A stretch of 5,905 nucleotides of DNA from Clostridia bacterium (GCA_017379815.1 JAFNVK010000059.1:1-5905), one strand, 5' to 3'. Counted from the first letter of the stretch, positions 1 through 5,905 are shown. The notes: generated by a model not told the origin, from the sequence alone. Made by a program: numbers and translations.

Positions 1-1400
1 ACGTGAACAGGCATCTGGTCACCGTCAAAGTCTGCGTTGAATGCAGGGCAAACCAGAGGATGCAGCTTGATAGCGCGACCCTCTACCAAGACAGGCTCAA
101 AGGCCTGAATGGAAAGACGGTGCAAGGTAGGCGCACGGTTCAGAAGCACGGGATGCTCCTTGATCACGTTCTCGAGTGCATCCCATACGCAAGCGTTTGC
201 GGGATCGTATGCACGGTCGATCTTCTTCTGCGCGTCCTTGACGTTGGTTGCCTTGCCCATCTCCACCAATCTCTTGATGACGAAGGGCTTGAACAGCTCG
301 ATCGCCATCTCCTTGGGCAGACCGCACTGGTAGATCTTGAGGTTCGGGCCGACGACGATAACCGAACGGCCGGAATAGTCTACGCGCTTACCCAGAAGGT
401 TCTGGCGGAAGCGTCCCTGCTTACCTCTGAGCATCTCAGACAGGGACTTGAGGGGACGGTTGGAGGGACCGGTGACCGGCTTGCCTCTCTTGCCGTTGTC
501 GATCAGGGCGTCAACAGCCTCCTGCAGCATTCTCTTCTCGTTGCGGATGACGATCTCGGGCGTGCGGATCTCCATCAGCTTCTTGAGACGGTTGTTGCGG
601 CTGATGACTCTGCGGTACAGCTCGTTGAGGTCGGAGGAGGCAAAGCGTCCGCCGTCCAGCTGAACCATGGGTCGAATGTCGGGGGGAAGCACGGGAACCG
701 TGTCCAGGATCATCCAATCCAAATGATTACCCGACTTGCGGAAGGCCTCGACGACCTCCAATCTCTTAATGACGCGGGTCTTCTTCTGACCCGATGCGCT
801 GGCAAGCTCCTCCTTCAGAGAAGCCGAAAGCGCCTCAATGTCAATGCTGGCCAAAAGCTCCTTGATGGCCTCAGCACCCATGCCTGCGCGGAACTCGCTG
901 CCGTACAGCTCGCGGTACTCCACGTACTGCTTCTCGGTCAGCACCATGCCTCTTTCGAGCGACGTGTTACCGGGATCCAGCACCACGTTCTCCGCGAAAT
1001 ACAGCACCTGCTCCAAGGCCTTGGGCGACATATCCAGCACCAGTGCCATACGGGACGGCACGGCCTTGAAATACCAAATATGGGAAACGGGGGATGCAAG
1101 CTCGATGTGTCCCATCCGCTCGCGGCGTACCTTCTTGGTGGTAACGTCCACACCGCACTTCTCGCAGCGGATTACCTCCTTGCTGTGCGAGTTCTTGTAC
1201 TTTCCGCACATGCAGGCACCGTCCTTAGTCGGGCCAAAGATCCGTTCGCAGAACAAGCCTCCAATCTCGGCCTTCAACGTTCTGTAGTTAATGGTCTCGG
1301 GCTTATTGACCTCGCCATACGACCACTCGCGGATCATATCCGGAGAAGCCAGACCGATTTTAATGGAATAAAATTCGTTATGCCCCACAGTTATAACCAT
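1..1400 (-). CDS. rpoC: DNA-directed RNA polymerase subunit beta' (N-terminal part, cut by window edge)
   Basis: Beta' forms the clamp and, with beta, the active centre of RNA polymerase; it carries the catalytic magnesium site. The visible 466 codons have no stop or frameshift, and the remaining two thirds lie beyond position 1. In order I see: the N-terminal block KIGLASPDMIREWSYGEV (residues 14-31); the zinc-binding cysteines C63, C65, C79 and C82; the RRERMGHIELASPVSHIWYF block (92-111); the GGRFASSDLNELYRR block; RFRQNLLGKRVDYSGRSV; the RAPTLHRLSIQAFEP block; and the catalytic NADFDGD loop at 455-461, whose D457, D459 and D461 would bind magnesium. The ATG at 1398-1400 is chosen because AAGGA (1404-1408) lies just upstream and the protein then begins at the usual family position. 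The gene follows rpoB after 96 nt and is probably in the same operon. One oddity: the residue after NADFDGDQM is Pro464, where the E. coli and B. subtilis proteins have Ala. Confidence 0.98.
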   Translation of the reverse strand, partial: MVITVGHNEFYSIKIGLASPDMIREWSYGEVNKPETINYRTLKAEIGGLFCERIFGPTKDGACMCGKYKNSHSKEVIRCEKCGVDVTTKKVRRERMGHIELASPVSHIWYFKAVPSRMALVLDMSPKALEQVLYFAENVVLDPGNTSLERGMVLTEKQYVEYRELYGSEFRAGMGAEAIKELLASIDIEALSASLKEELASASGQKKTRVIKRLEVVEAFRKSGNHLDWMILDTVPVLPPDIRPMVQLDGGRFASSDLNELYRRVISRNNRLKKLMEIRTPEIVIRNEKRMLQEAVDALIDNGKRGKPVTGPSNRPLKSLSEMLRGKQGRFRQNLLGKRVDYSGRSVIVVGPNLKIYQCGLPKEMAIELFKPFVIKRLVEMGKATNVKDAQKKIDRAYDPANACVWDALENVIKEHPVLLNRAPTLHRLSIQAFEPVLVEGRAIKLHPLVCPAFNADFDGDQMPVH

Positions 1401-1403
1401 GAA

Positions 1404-1410
1404 TCCTTTC
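1404..1410 (-). promoter_or_regulatory. ribosome binding site of rpoC
   Basis: The minus strand reads GAAAGGA and then TTC before the ATG. This is a moderate purine-rich Shine-Dalgarno sequence with short spacing. It supports the ATG at 1400 as the rpoC start. I see no competing in-frame start that fits the family's N terminus better. Confidence 0.7.
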
Positions 1411-1422
1411 TATATACGTTAC

Positions 1423-1444
1423 TCCCTCACGCAATCGGGAGGGA
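1423..1444 (-). other. hairpin in the rpoB-rpoC spacer, rpoC-proximal
   Basis: The inverted repeat TCCCTC (1423-1428) and GAGGGA (1439-1444) gives a perfect 6-bp stem with a 10-nt loop. A shifted 5-bp pairing (1422-1426 with 1437-1441) is also possible. It ends about 22 nt before the rpoC start. No T-run follows it, so it is not a standard intrinsic terminator. A role in mRNA stability or in translation of rpoC is only inferred. Confidence 0.4.
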
Positions 1445-1447
1445 TCC

Positions 1448-1475
1448 GGACGGGCGGGATCGCTCCTGCCCATCC
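1448..1475 (-). other. strong hairpin in the rpoB-rpoC spacer, rpoB-proximal
   Basis: In the minus-strand transcript GGATGGGC pairs with GCCCGUCC (8 bp, one G-U). After a single A/C mismatch, GGA pairs with UCC, closed by a GCGA loop of the GNRA class. It begins 21 nt after the rpoB stop codon. No U-tract follows, so termination is unlikely. It could be a stability or processing element between the two cistrons. Confidence 0.5.
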
Positions 1476-1496
1476 GAAGCTCTTGTGTTGAGATGA

Positions 1497-4400
1497 TCAC
1501 TCGTTCTCGTCGGAGTAGTCCGCGCCGTCAAAGCCCAGATCCTCCAGCTGATCGAAATACTCGTCCTCCTCGCTCTCTTCCTCCTCGAGGTTGCCGTCCT
1601 CATCCTCCATCAGGAAGGACTGGCGGAGAGCGTCGTCTGCCACTCTTTGGTTGAGGACTGCGTCGATCGCATCGGCGTCCGCACCTCTTACGGGAGCGGA
1701 ATCCTCCTCCTGGCAAAGCTGAGACAGCTCGATCTCGTTGCCCTGCTTATCCAGCACGCGGATATCCAGAGCCAGCGATTGCAGCTCCTTGACCAGAACC
1801 TTGAAGGATTCGGGCACGCCGGGAGTGGGAATATTCTGTCCCTTGATGATCGCCTCGTATGCGCGGCGGCGTCCGTTGATGTCGTCCGACTTGACGGTCA
1901 GGATCTCCTGCAGCGTGTAGGCAGCGCCGTACGCCTCAAGAGCCCAAACCTCCATCTCACCGAAGCGCTGTCCGCCGAACTGAGCCTTACCGCCCAGAGG
2001 CTGCTGCGTGACGAGCGAGTACGGACCGTTGGAGCGCGCGTGGATCTTATCGTCTACCAGATGGTGCAGCTTGAGATAGTACATGACACCGACGGTGACG
2101 GGGTTGTCAAAGGGCTCACCCGTGCGGCCGTCGTAAAGAATGGTCTTACCGTCCAGGATCTTCAGGCGCTTTTCTGCGCGCAGGCGGCTCATCAGCTCCT
2201 CGTCGGCGCGCTCCTCCATAGAGAGCGTGCGCAGCGTCTTAACGCCGGTCTCCTCGTCGGTGATCTCCTCGTAGAGATCCTTGCCCTCGGGATTTTCCAG
2301 CGGGAACATATCTCTCTGCAGACCTGCCTCCTTGAGGCACTCGAGAATATCCTTCTCGTTTGCACCGTCGAAGACGGGGGTCATGATCTTCCAGCCGAGC
2401 TTTCTTGCGGCGATGCCGAGGTGGACCTCAAGCACCTGTCCGATATTCATACGGGAAGGCACGCCCAGGGGGTTGAGCACGATATCCAGAGGCGTTCCGT
2501 CCGGCAGGAAGGGCATATCCTCGGGGGGAAGAATGCGGGAAACGACACCCTTGTTACCGTGACGTCCTGCCATCTTGTCTCCCACGGAGATCTTGCGCTT
2601 CTGTGCAATATAAACCTTAACGACCTTGTTTACGCCTGCGGGAAGCTCGTCGCCCTGCTCGTGGGAGAAGACGCGAACGTCAACCACGATGCCCGACTCG
2701 CCGTGTGCCAGACGCAGAGAGGTGTCGCGCACCTCGCGGGACTTCTCACCGAAGATGGCGCGGAGCAGTCTCTCCTCGGCGGTCAGCTCGGTCTCGCCCT
2801 TGGGCGTGATCTTACCGACGAGAATGTCGCCCGAGCGAACCTCGGTTCCTCTCTTGACGATACCCTCTGCGTTGAGATCGCGGAGTGCGTCCTCACCAAC
2901 GTTGGGGATCTCGCGGGTGATCTCCTCCGGCCCGAGCTTGGTCTCTCTTGCCTCGTGAGTGTATTCCTCAATGTGAAGCGAGGTATACATATCATCCCGC
3001 ACCAGACGCTCATTCAGCAGAACGGCGTCCTCATAGTTATAACCCTCCCAGGTCATAAAGCCGATCAGTGCGTTCTTACCCAGCGAGATCTCTCCGTTGG
3101 AGGTTGCGGGTCCGTCGGCAATGACCTGTCCTGCCTCCACGTAGTCGCCCTTCTTGACGACGGGACGCTGGTTGAAGCAGGTGCCCTGGTTGGTTCTCTT
3201 GAACTTAATTAAGGTATAAACGTCCTTAATGCCGCCCTCGCAAGCGACGACGATGCGGTCAGCCTGAACGCTTTCCACGTATCCTGCGCGCTTAGCCAGC
3301 ACAACGACGCCGGAGTCGACGGCTGCCTTGTACTCCATACCGGTTCCCACGATGGGCGAATCGGTCACCATCAGCGGCACTGCCTGCTTCTGCATGTTGG
3401 AGCCCATGAGCGCACGGGTGTTATCGTCGTTCTCCAGGAAGGGGATCATGGCCGTTGCCACGGAGACCAGCATCTTGGGAGCGACGTCCATGTAGGAGAT
3501 CTCGGAGGCGTCTGCCTCAACGATCTCGGCCTTGTCGCGCGCCGTGACCTTCTGGTTGATGAAGCTTCCGTCCTCGTTGAGAGGCTCGTTTGCCTGAGCC
3601 ACGATGAAGCGGTCCTCCATGTCGGCGGTCATGTATTCGACCTCGTCGGTAACGATATGCTTCACGCCGCCGTTGCCGTCATCCACGTGAATGACCTTGC
3701 GGTAGGGCGCCTCGATAAAGCCGTAATCCGAGATCTTGGCGTAGGTGGTGAGATAGGAGATCAGACCGATGTTCGGTCCCTCAGGCGTCTCGATCGGGCA
3801 CATACGGCCATACTGCGTGTAGTGTACGTCACGCACGTCGAAGGAGGCGCGGTCACGGGAAAGACCGCCGGGGCCGAGCGCGGAGAGACGGCGCTTGTGC
3901 GTCAGCTCTGCCAGGGGGTTGTTCTGATCCATGAACTGGGACAGCTGGCTGGATCCAAAGAACTCGCGGATCGCGGTGGTCACGGGACGGATGTTGATCA
4001 GCGCCTGAACGGTCAGCTTCTCGTTATCCTGCGTGGTCATGCGCTCCTTGATGATCTTATCCATACGGGTAAAGCCGATGCGAAGCTGGTTCTGCAGCTG
4101 CTCACCCACGGAACGGATGCGGCGGTTGCCCAGGTGGTCAATATCGTCCACGCTGCCAACGTCGTGCGTCAGGCAGAGCAGATAGTTAATGGAAGCAAAG
4201 ATATCGTCCACGGTGATGTGCTTGGGGCAAAGCTCGGCGATGCGATCCTTTGCCATGGCCTTGATGGCGTCTACGTCACCCTCGCACTCAGCGGCGATCT
4301 CCTGCAGAACGGAGACGCGGACCTTCTCGCGGATGCCGCAATCCTGCAGATCAAAGCCGAGCAGATACTCGGGCTCAACGGTGTTGTTGCCAAGGACCTT

Positions 4401-5441
4401 CAGCACGAATCCGTCGTCCAGAACCAGCTTGACCTCGTTTACACAAGCGTGCTCCAGCTCCAGAGCCTTCTCGGGAGTGATGACGGAGCCTGCCTCAAGG
4501 AGAACCTCGCCCGTGATGGGGCTGACGGCGTCCTCTGCCAGGCGGTGGTTGGCGATACGGCTGTGGATCGCCATTTTCTTATCATATTTATATCTTCCCA
4601 CAGGCGCGATGTCGTAGCGCTTGGGATCGAAGAAGTAGTTGTTGATGAGGGTGCGTGCAGCCTCCTCGATGGGGGGCTCGCCCGGACGGAGCTTCTTGTA
4701 GATCTCCTTGAGGGCCTCCACGCCGGGAGTGGAATGGTTAGCCAGAGCCAGCTGCTCGGACTCATCCTTCTCAAAGGTGGCACTCAGGTGAGCGTCCTCG
4801 CCAAAGAGCGCGTAGATATCCTCGCGGGACTCCACGCCAAGCGCGCGGATGAGGACCGTGAGAGGCATCTTGCGGTTCTTGTCGATGCGAACGTACATCA
4901 CGCCGGAGGCGTCGATCTCATACTCCAGCCATGCGCCGCGATAGGGGATGACGGTGGTAGAATAGGTCTTCTTTCCCGCCTTGTCGATCTCGGAGGCATA
5001 GTACATGCCGGGAGAACGAATGATCTGGGAAACGATAACGCGCTCTGCACCGTTGATCACAAAGGTTCCCGTCTCGGTCATGAGCGGGAAATCGCCCATG
5101 AAGATGTCGGCCTGCTTGACCTCGCCCGTCTGCTTGTTGGTCAAGCGGACGTTGACCTTGAGGGGTGCGGCGTAGTTGACGTCGCGCTCCTTGCACTCCT
5201 CCACCGGATACTTGGGGTTCTTGTCATCCAGGGTAAAGGAAATGAATTCGATCACCAGATTACCGGAGTAGTCGGTAATCGGGGAGGCATCGCGCAGAAC
5301 CTCCATCAGACCCTCGTTCTTAAACCACTCGTAGGACTTCGTCTGGATCTCGACCAGATTCGGCAGCGGGTAGTCGAAGTGGGATCGCGAGAAGCTCTTT
5401 CTGGTGTTTTGACCAAGCTTTTGATCCTTCAAATTGATCAT
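1497..5441 (-). CDS. rpoB: DNA-directed RNA polymerase subunit beta
   Basis: Beta is the second-largest subunit of RNA polymerase, forms the pincer opposite beta' and is the target of rifampicin. The 1314-residue protein is complete, against 1193 in B. subtilis and 1342 in E. coli. Landmarks: LPNLVEIQTKSYEWF (26-40); GTFVINGAERVIVSQIIRSPG (125-145); the rifampicin region starting FFGSSQLSQFMDQNNP (GSS at 496-498), with Q502, D505, H515 and S520 all the sensitive-type residues; the acidic pair E804-D805 in YNYEDA; K956 and K964 in GDKMAGRHGNKG; and LGGKAQFGGQRFGEMEVW from 1149. An insertion of about 53 residues (1046-1098) and a 72-residue acidic tail (1243-1314) are absent from the B. subtilis protein. 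The reading frame is open to an upstream ATG at 5492, but that has no Shine-Dalgarno, whereas GGAGTGA precedes the ATG at 5441. It is probably the first gene of an rpoB-rpoC operon. Confidence 0.98.
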   Translation of the reverse strand: MINLKDQKLGQNTRKSFSRSHFDYPLPNLVEIQTKSYEWFKNEGLMEVLRDASPITDYSGNLVIEFISFTLDDKNPKYPVEECKERDVNYAAPLKVNVRLTNKQTGEVKQADIFMGDFPLMTETGTFVINGAERVIVSQIIRSPGMYYASEIDKAGKKTYSTTVIPYRGAWLEYEIDASGVMYVRIDKNRKMPLTVLIRALGVESREDIYALFGEDAHLSATFEKDESEQLALANHSTPGVEALKEIYKKLRPGEPPIEEAARTLINNYFFDPKRYDIAPVGRYKYDKKMAIHSRIANHRLAEDAVSPITGEVLLEAGSVITPEKALELEHACVNEVKLVLDDGFVLKVLGNNTVEPEYLLGFDLQDCGIREKVRVSVLQEIAAECEGDVDAIKAMAKDRIAELCPKHITVDDIFASINYLLCLTHDVGSVDDIDHLGNRRIRSVGEQLQNQLRIGFTRMDKIIKERMTTQDNEKLTVQALINIRPVTTAIREFFGSSQLSQFMDQNNPLAELTHKRRLSALGPGGLSRDRASFDVRDVHYTQYGRMCPIETPEGPNIGLISYLTTYAKISDYGFIEAPYRKVIHVDDGNGGVKHIVTDEVEYMTADMEDRFIVAQANEPLNEDGSFINQKVTARDKAEIVEADASEISYMDVAPKMLVSVATAMIPFLENDDNTRALMGSNMQKQAVPLMVTDSPIVGTGMEYKAAVDSGVVVLAKRAGYVESVQADRIVVACEGGIKDVYTLIKFKRTNQGTCFNQRPVVKKGDYVEAGQVIADGPATSNGEISLGKNALIGFMTWEGYNYEDAVLLNERLVRDDMYTSLHIEEYTHEARETKLGPEEITREIPNVGEDALRDLNAEGIVKRGTEVRSGDILVGKITPKGETELTAEERLLRAIFGEKSREVRDTSLRLAHGESGIVVDVRVFSHEQGDELPAGVNKVVKVYIAQKRKISVGDKMAGRHGNKGVVSRILPPEDMPFLPDGTPLDIVLNPLGVPSRMNIGQVLEVHLGIAARKLGWKIMTPVFDGANEKDILECLKEAGLQRDMFPLENPEGKDLYEEITDEETGVKTLRTLSMEERADEELMSRLRAEKRLKILDGKTILYDGRTGEPFDNPVTVGVMYYLKLHHLVDDKIHARSNGPYSLVTQQPLGGKAQFGGQRFGEMEVWALEAYGAAYTLQEILTVKSDDINGRRRAYEAIIKGQNIPTPGVPESFKVLVKELQSLALDIRVLDKQGNEIELSQLCQEEDSAPVRGADADAIDAVLNQRVADDALRQSFLMEDEDGNLEEEESEEDEYFDQLEDLGFDGADYSDENE

Positions 5442-5449
5442 TAATTTAA

Positions 5450-5456
5450 TCACTCC
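5450..5456 (-). promoter_or_regulatory. ribosome binding site that sets the rpoB start
   Basis: The minus strand reads GGAGTGA, 8 nt before the ATG at 5439-5441. The alternative in-frame ATG at 5490-5492 is preceded by CCTCCGTAAGCG, which has no ribosome-binding character. The start at 5441 also gives an N terminus (MINLKDQKLG) that leads directly into the conserved region, so the extra 17 codons are judged untranslated. Confidence 0.75.
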
Positions 5457-5523
5457 ATTCCAAGAATTGGTACACTCTGAAACTTTTTCCATCGCTTACG
5501 GAGGCATTTTTCGGATTTTTCGA

Positions 5524-5549
5524 GGAGTCGGAGCGAGGTCCTCCGATCC
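5524..5549 (-). other. GC-rich hairpin in the rpoB leader
   Basis: In the leader transcript UCGGAG (5541-5546) pairs with CUCCGA (5528-5533) around a 7-nt loop. Across one bulged base (5527), GGA (5547-5549) pairs with UCC (5524-5526), making nine base pairs. The same CGGAGG strand (5540-5545) could instead pair with CCUCCG at 5499-5504 nearer the start codon, so two exclusive folds are possible. No U-run follows the hairpin. A regulatory role is inferred, not shown. Confidence 0.45.
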
Positions 5550-5559
5550 AAGGCATGCC

Positions 5560-5590
5560 AAAAAAAGCACAATATAAGCGATTATAATGC
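5560..5590 (-). terminator. weak terminator-like or pause-like element at the start of the rpoB leader
   Basis: Just after the predicted transcription start, TATAA pairs with TTATA around a TCGC tetraloop, flanked by GCA and TGC that can also pair across a small internal loop. Seven T residues (5560-5566) follow directly in the direction of rpoB. The stem is mostly A-U and so weak. It could cause pausing or partial early termination, or be incidental to the AT-rich leader. Confidence 0.25.
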
Positions 5591-5598
5591 AGTTTACT

Positions 5599-5627
5599 AT
5601 TTTATCATCTTTTTCCGCCTTTGTCAA
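5599..5627 (-). promoter_or_regulatory. sigma-A-type promoter of rpoB
   Basis: On the minus strand TTGACA (5622-5627) is a perfect -35 box, and TAAAAT (5599-5604) a five-of-six -10 box, separated by exactly 17 bp. A TGA directly before the -10 gives an extended -10 (TGN) element. Transcription should start near 5592, giving an rpoB leader of about 150 nt. The strength suggests rpoBC need not depend on an upstream ribosomal-protein operon. Confidence 0.88.
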
Positions 5628-5668
5628 TAGTTTTTTCCAATATTTTTATAAAAAAGTTTTTCTTTTTT
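5628..5668 (-). promoter_or_regulatory. AT-rich upstream (UP-like) element of the rpoB promoter
   Basis: Directly upstream of the rpoB -35 box the minus strand carries A-runs opposite the T-runs at 5631-5636, 5643-5647, 5657-5661 and 5663-5668, with an ATA-rich core. Strong housekeeping promoters often have such tracts, which bind the C-terminal domains of the polymerase alpha subunits. The assignment rests on base composition and position only. Confidence 0.45.
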
Positions 5669-5734
5669 GCTTTTCGCGGTCAGGAGAGGCAAAGGAGGGC
5701 AAAAAAGGGGCTTTGGAGGACGGATTTTGGTATG
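5669..5734. other. purine-rich spacer between the two promoters, no gene seen
   Basis: This central part of the divergent region is G- and A-rich on the plus strand, with repeated GGAGG- and GGCAAA-type words (GGCAAAGGAGG and GGGCAAAAAAGGGG). I see no supported coding sequence. The open frames crossing it run into the tRNA or both promoters and resemble no protein family. It may only be spacer. Confidence 0.3.
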
Positions 5735-5778
5735 AGAAAAAATTTTTCAAAAAAAATAAAAAAATTTTGAAAAAGGGG
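5735..5778 (+). promoter_or_regulatory. AT-rich inverted repeat / UP-like element upstream of the tRNA promoter
   Basis: TTTTTCAAAA (5743-5752) and TTTTGAAAAA (5765-5774) form a perfect 10-bp inverted repeat around a 12-nt A-rich spacer. It ends 4 bp before the -35 box of the tRNA promoter. Its composition and position suit an alpha-subunit UP element or intrinsically bent DNA. A dimeric regulator site is possible but unsupported by any recognised consensus. Confidence 0.45.
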
Positions 5779-5807
5779 TTGCAATTTGAAAAAAAGTGTG
5801 CTATAAT
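5779..5807 (+). promoter_or_regulatory. sigma-A-type promoter of the tRNA-Glu gene
   Basis: TTGCAA (5779-5784, four of six consensus bases) and a perfect TATAAT (5802-5807) are separated by 17 bp. TGC directly before the -10 box makes it an extended -10 promoter. Transcription should start near 5814, leaving a 5' leader of about 13 nt for RNase P to remove. Confidence 0.88.
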
Positions 5808-5826
5808 AGGCAAGGTTTCAAGCCAA

Positions 5827-5901
5827 GGCCCGTTGGTCAAGCGGTCAAGACGCTAGCCTCTCACGCTGGAAACATGGGTTCGATTCCCGTACGGGTCACC
5901 A
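5827..5901 (+). tRNA. tRNA-Glu, anticodon CTC
   Basis: A full 75-nt cloverleaf can be drawn. The acceptor stem pairs GGCCCGT (5827-5833) with ACGGGTC (5891-5897), including one G-U. The D stem is GTC/GAC. The anticodon stem pairs CTAGC (5853-5857) with GCTGG (5865-5869). The anticodon CTC is at 5860-5862 and reads GAG. The T arm is ATGGG / TTCGATT loop / CCCGT. The discriminator is A73, and CCA is encoded in the gene. The body closely matches B. subtilis tRNA-Glu, which has anticodon TTC and also carries A73, so Glu identity is secure. The sequence stops 4 nt after the gene, so further tRNAs may follow in the same transcript. Confidence 0.96.
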
Positions 5902-5905
5902 AAAA

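Noticed and set aside
1411..1440. Possible separate rpoC promoter (TATATA at about 1411-1416 with TTGCGT upstream)
   Set aside because: The spacing between the two boxes is only about 12 bp, too short for a sigma-A promoter.
3..1496. Plus-strand open frame of 497 codons opposite rpoC
   Set aside because: It shares codon phase with rpoC and stays open because rpoC avoids TTA, CTA and TCA-complement stops. The encoded protein is low in recognisable motifs and has no ribosome binding site. The minus strand encodes unmistakable RpoC.
3880..3960. Rifampicin-resistance substitutions in RpoB
   Set aside because: The key positions Q502, D505, H515 and S520 (E. coli 513, 516, 526 and 531) carry the usual sensitive-type residues.
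1647..5444. Long plus-strand open frames (1647-3212 and 3657-5444) opposite rpoB
   Set aside because: They are in-phase antisense shadows of rpoB, produced by its GC-rich codon choice. The Leu-, Val- and His-rich translations match no family I recognise.
5490..5492. Upstream in-frame ATG as the rpoB start
   Set aside because: It has no Shine-Dalgarno and adds 17 residues not expected in the family. The ATG at 5441 has GGAGTGA at suitable spacing.
5587..5856. Plus-strand frame of 89 codons across the divergent region
   Set aside because: It runs through the tRNA promoter and into the tRNA-Glu gene, is made mostly of Phe and Lys from A/T runs, and has no Shine-Dalgarno or family resemblance. 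The minus-strand frame at 5646-5840 is rejected for the same reasons.
1..5905. Mobile elements, CRISPR repeats, integration at the tRNA
   Set aside because: I see no transposase or integrase, no regularly spaced repeats, and no duplicated tRNA 3' end within the window; the window ends only 4 nt after the tRNA.

Overview
The window is a conserved core-transcription locus, most likely from a Gram-positive, low-GC-type lineage of Firmicutes (Clostridia or a relative). This rests on a Bacillus/Clostridium-type RpoB that lacks the large beta insertion of E. coli, a tRNA-Glu almost identical in layout to that of Bacillus subtilis (A73 discriminator, encoded CCA), and good sigma-A-type promoters in AT-rich intergenic DNA. 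The genus cannot be fixed from the sequence alone. The coding DNA is fairly GC-rich and the intergenic DNA very AT-rich.

Layout: from 1 to 1400 on the minus strand lies the first third of rpoC (466 codons), cut by the window edge just after the catalytic NADFDGD motif. A 96-nt spacer (1401-1496) holds two hairpins and the rpoC ribosome binding site. rpoB fills 1497-5441 on the minus strand and is complete (1314 residues). From 5442 to 5826 is a 385-bp divergent regulatory region. It holds a roughly 150-nt rpoB leader with potential RNA structures, a near-consensus rpoB promoter with an AT-rich upstream element, a purine-rich stretch of no recognised function, and an AT-rich inverted repeat next to a near-consensus extended -10 promoter. 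That promoter drives a tRNA-Glu(CTC) gene at 5827-5901 on the plus strand.

rpoB and rpoC encode the beta and beta' subunits that together form the RNA polymerase active centre, and they are probably co-transcribed from the promoter upstream of rpoB. Upstream of rpoB, where many bacteria have rplJ-rplL (ribosomal proteins L10 and L7/L12), there is only the divergent tRNA gene, so rpoBC appears to be its own transcription unit here.

I see no mobile element, CRISPR array, defence system or other clearly novel system. The points worth a second look are the detached rpoB with its structured leader, a lineage-specific insertion and very acidic tail in RpoB, an Ala-to-Pro change next to the RpoC catalytic loop, and the rpoB-rpoC spacer hairpins.
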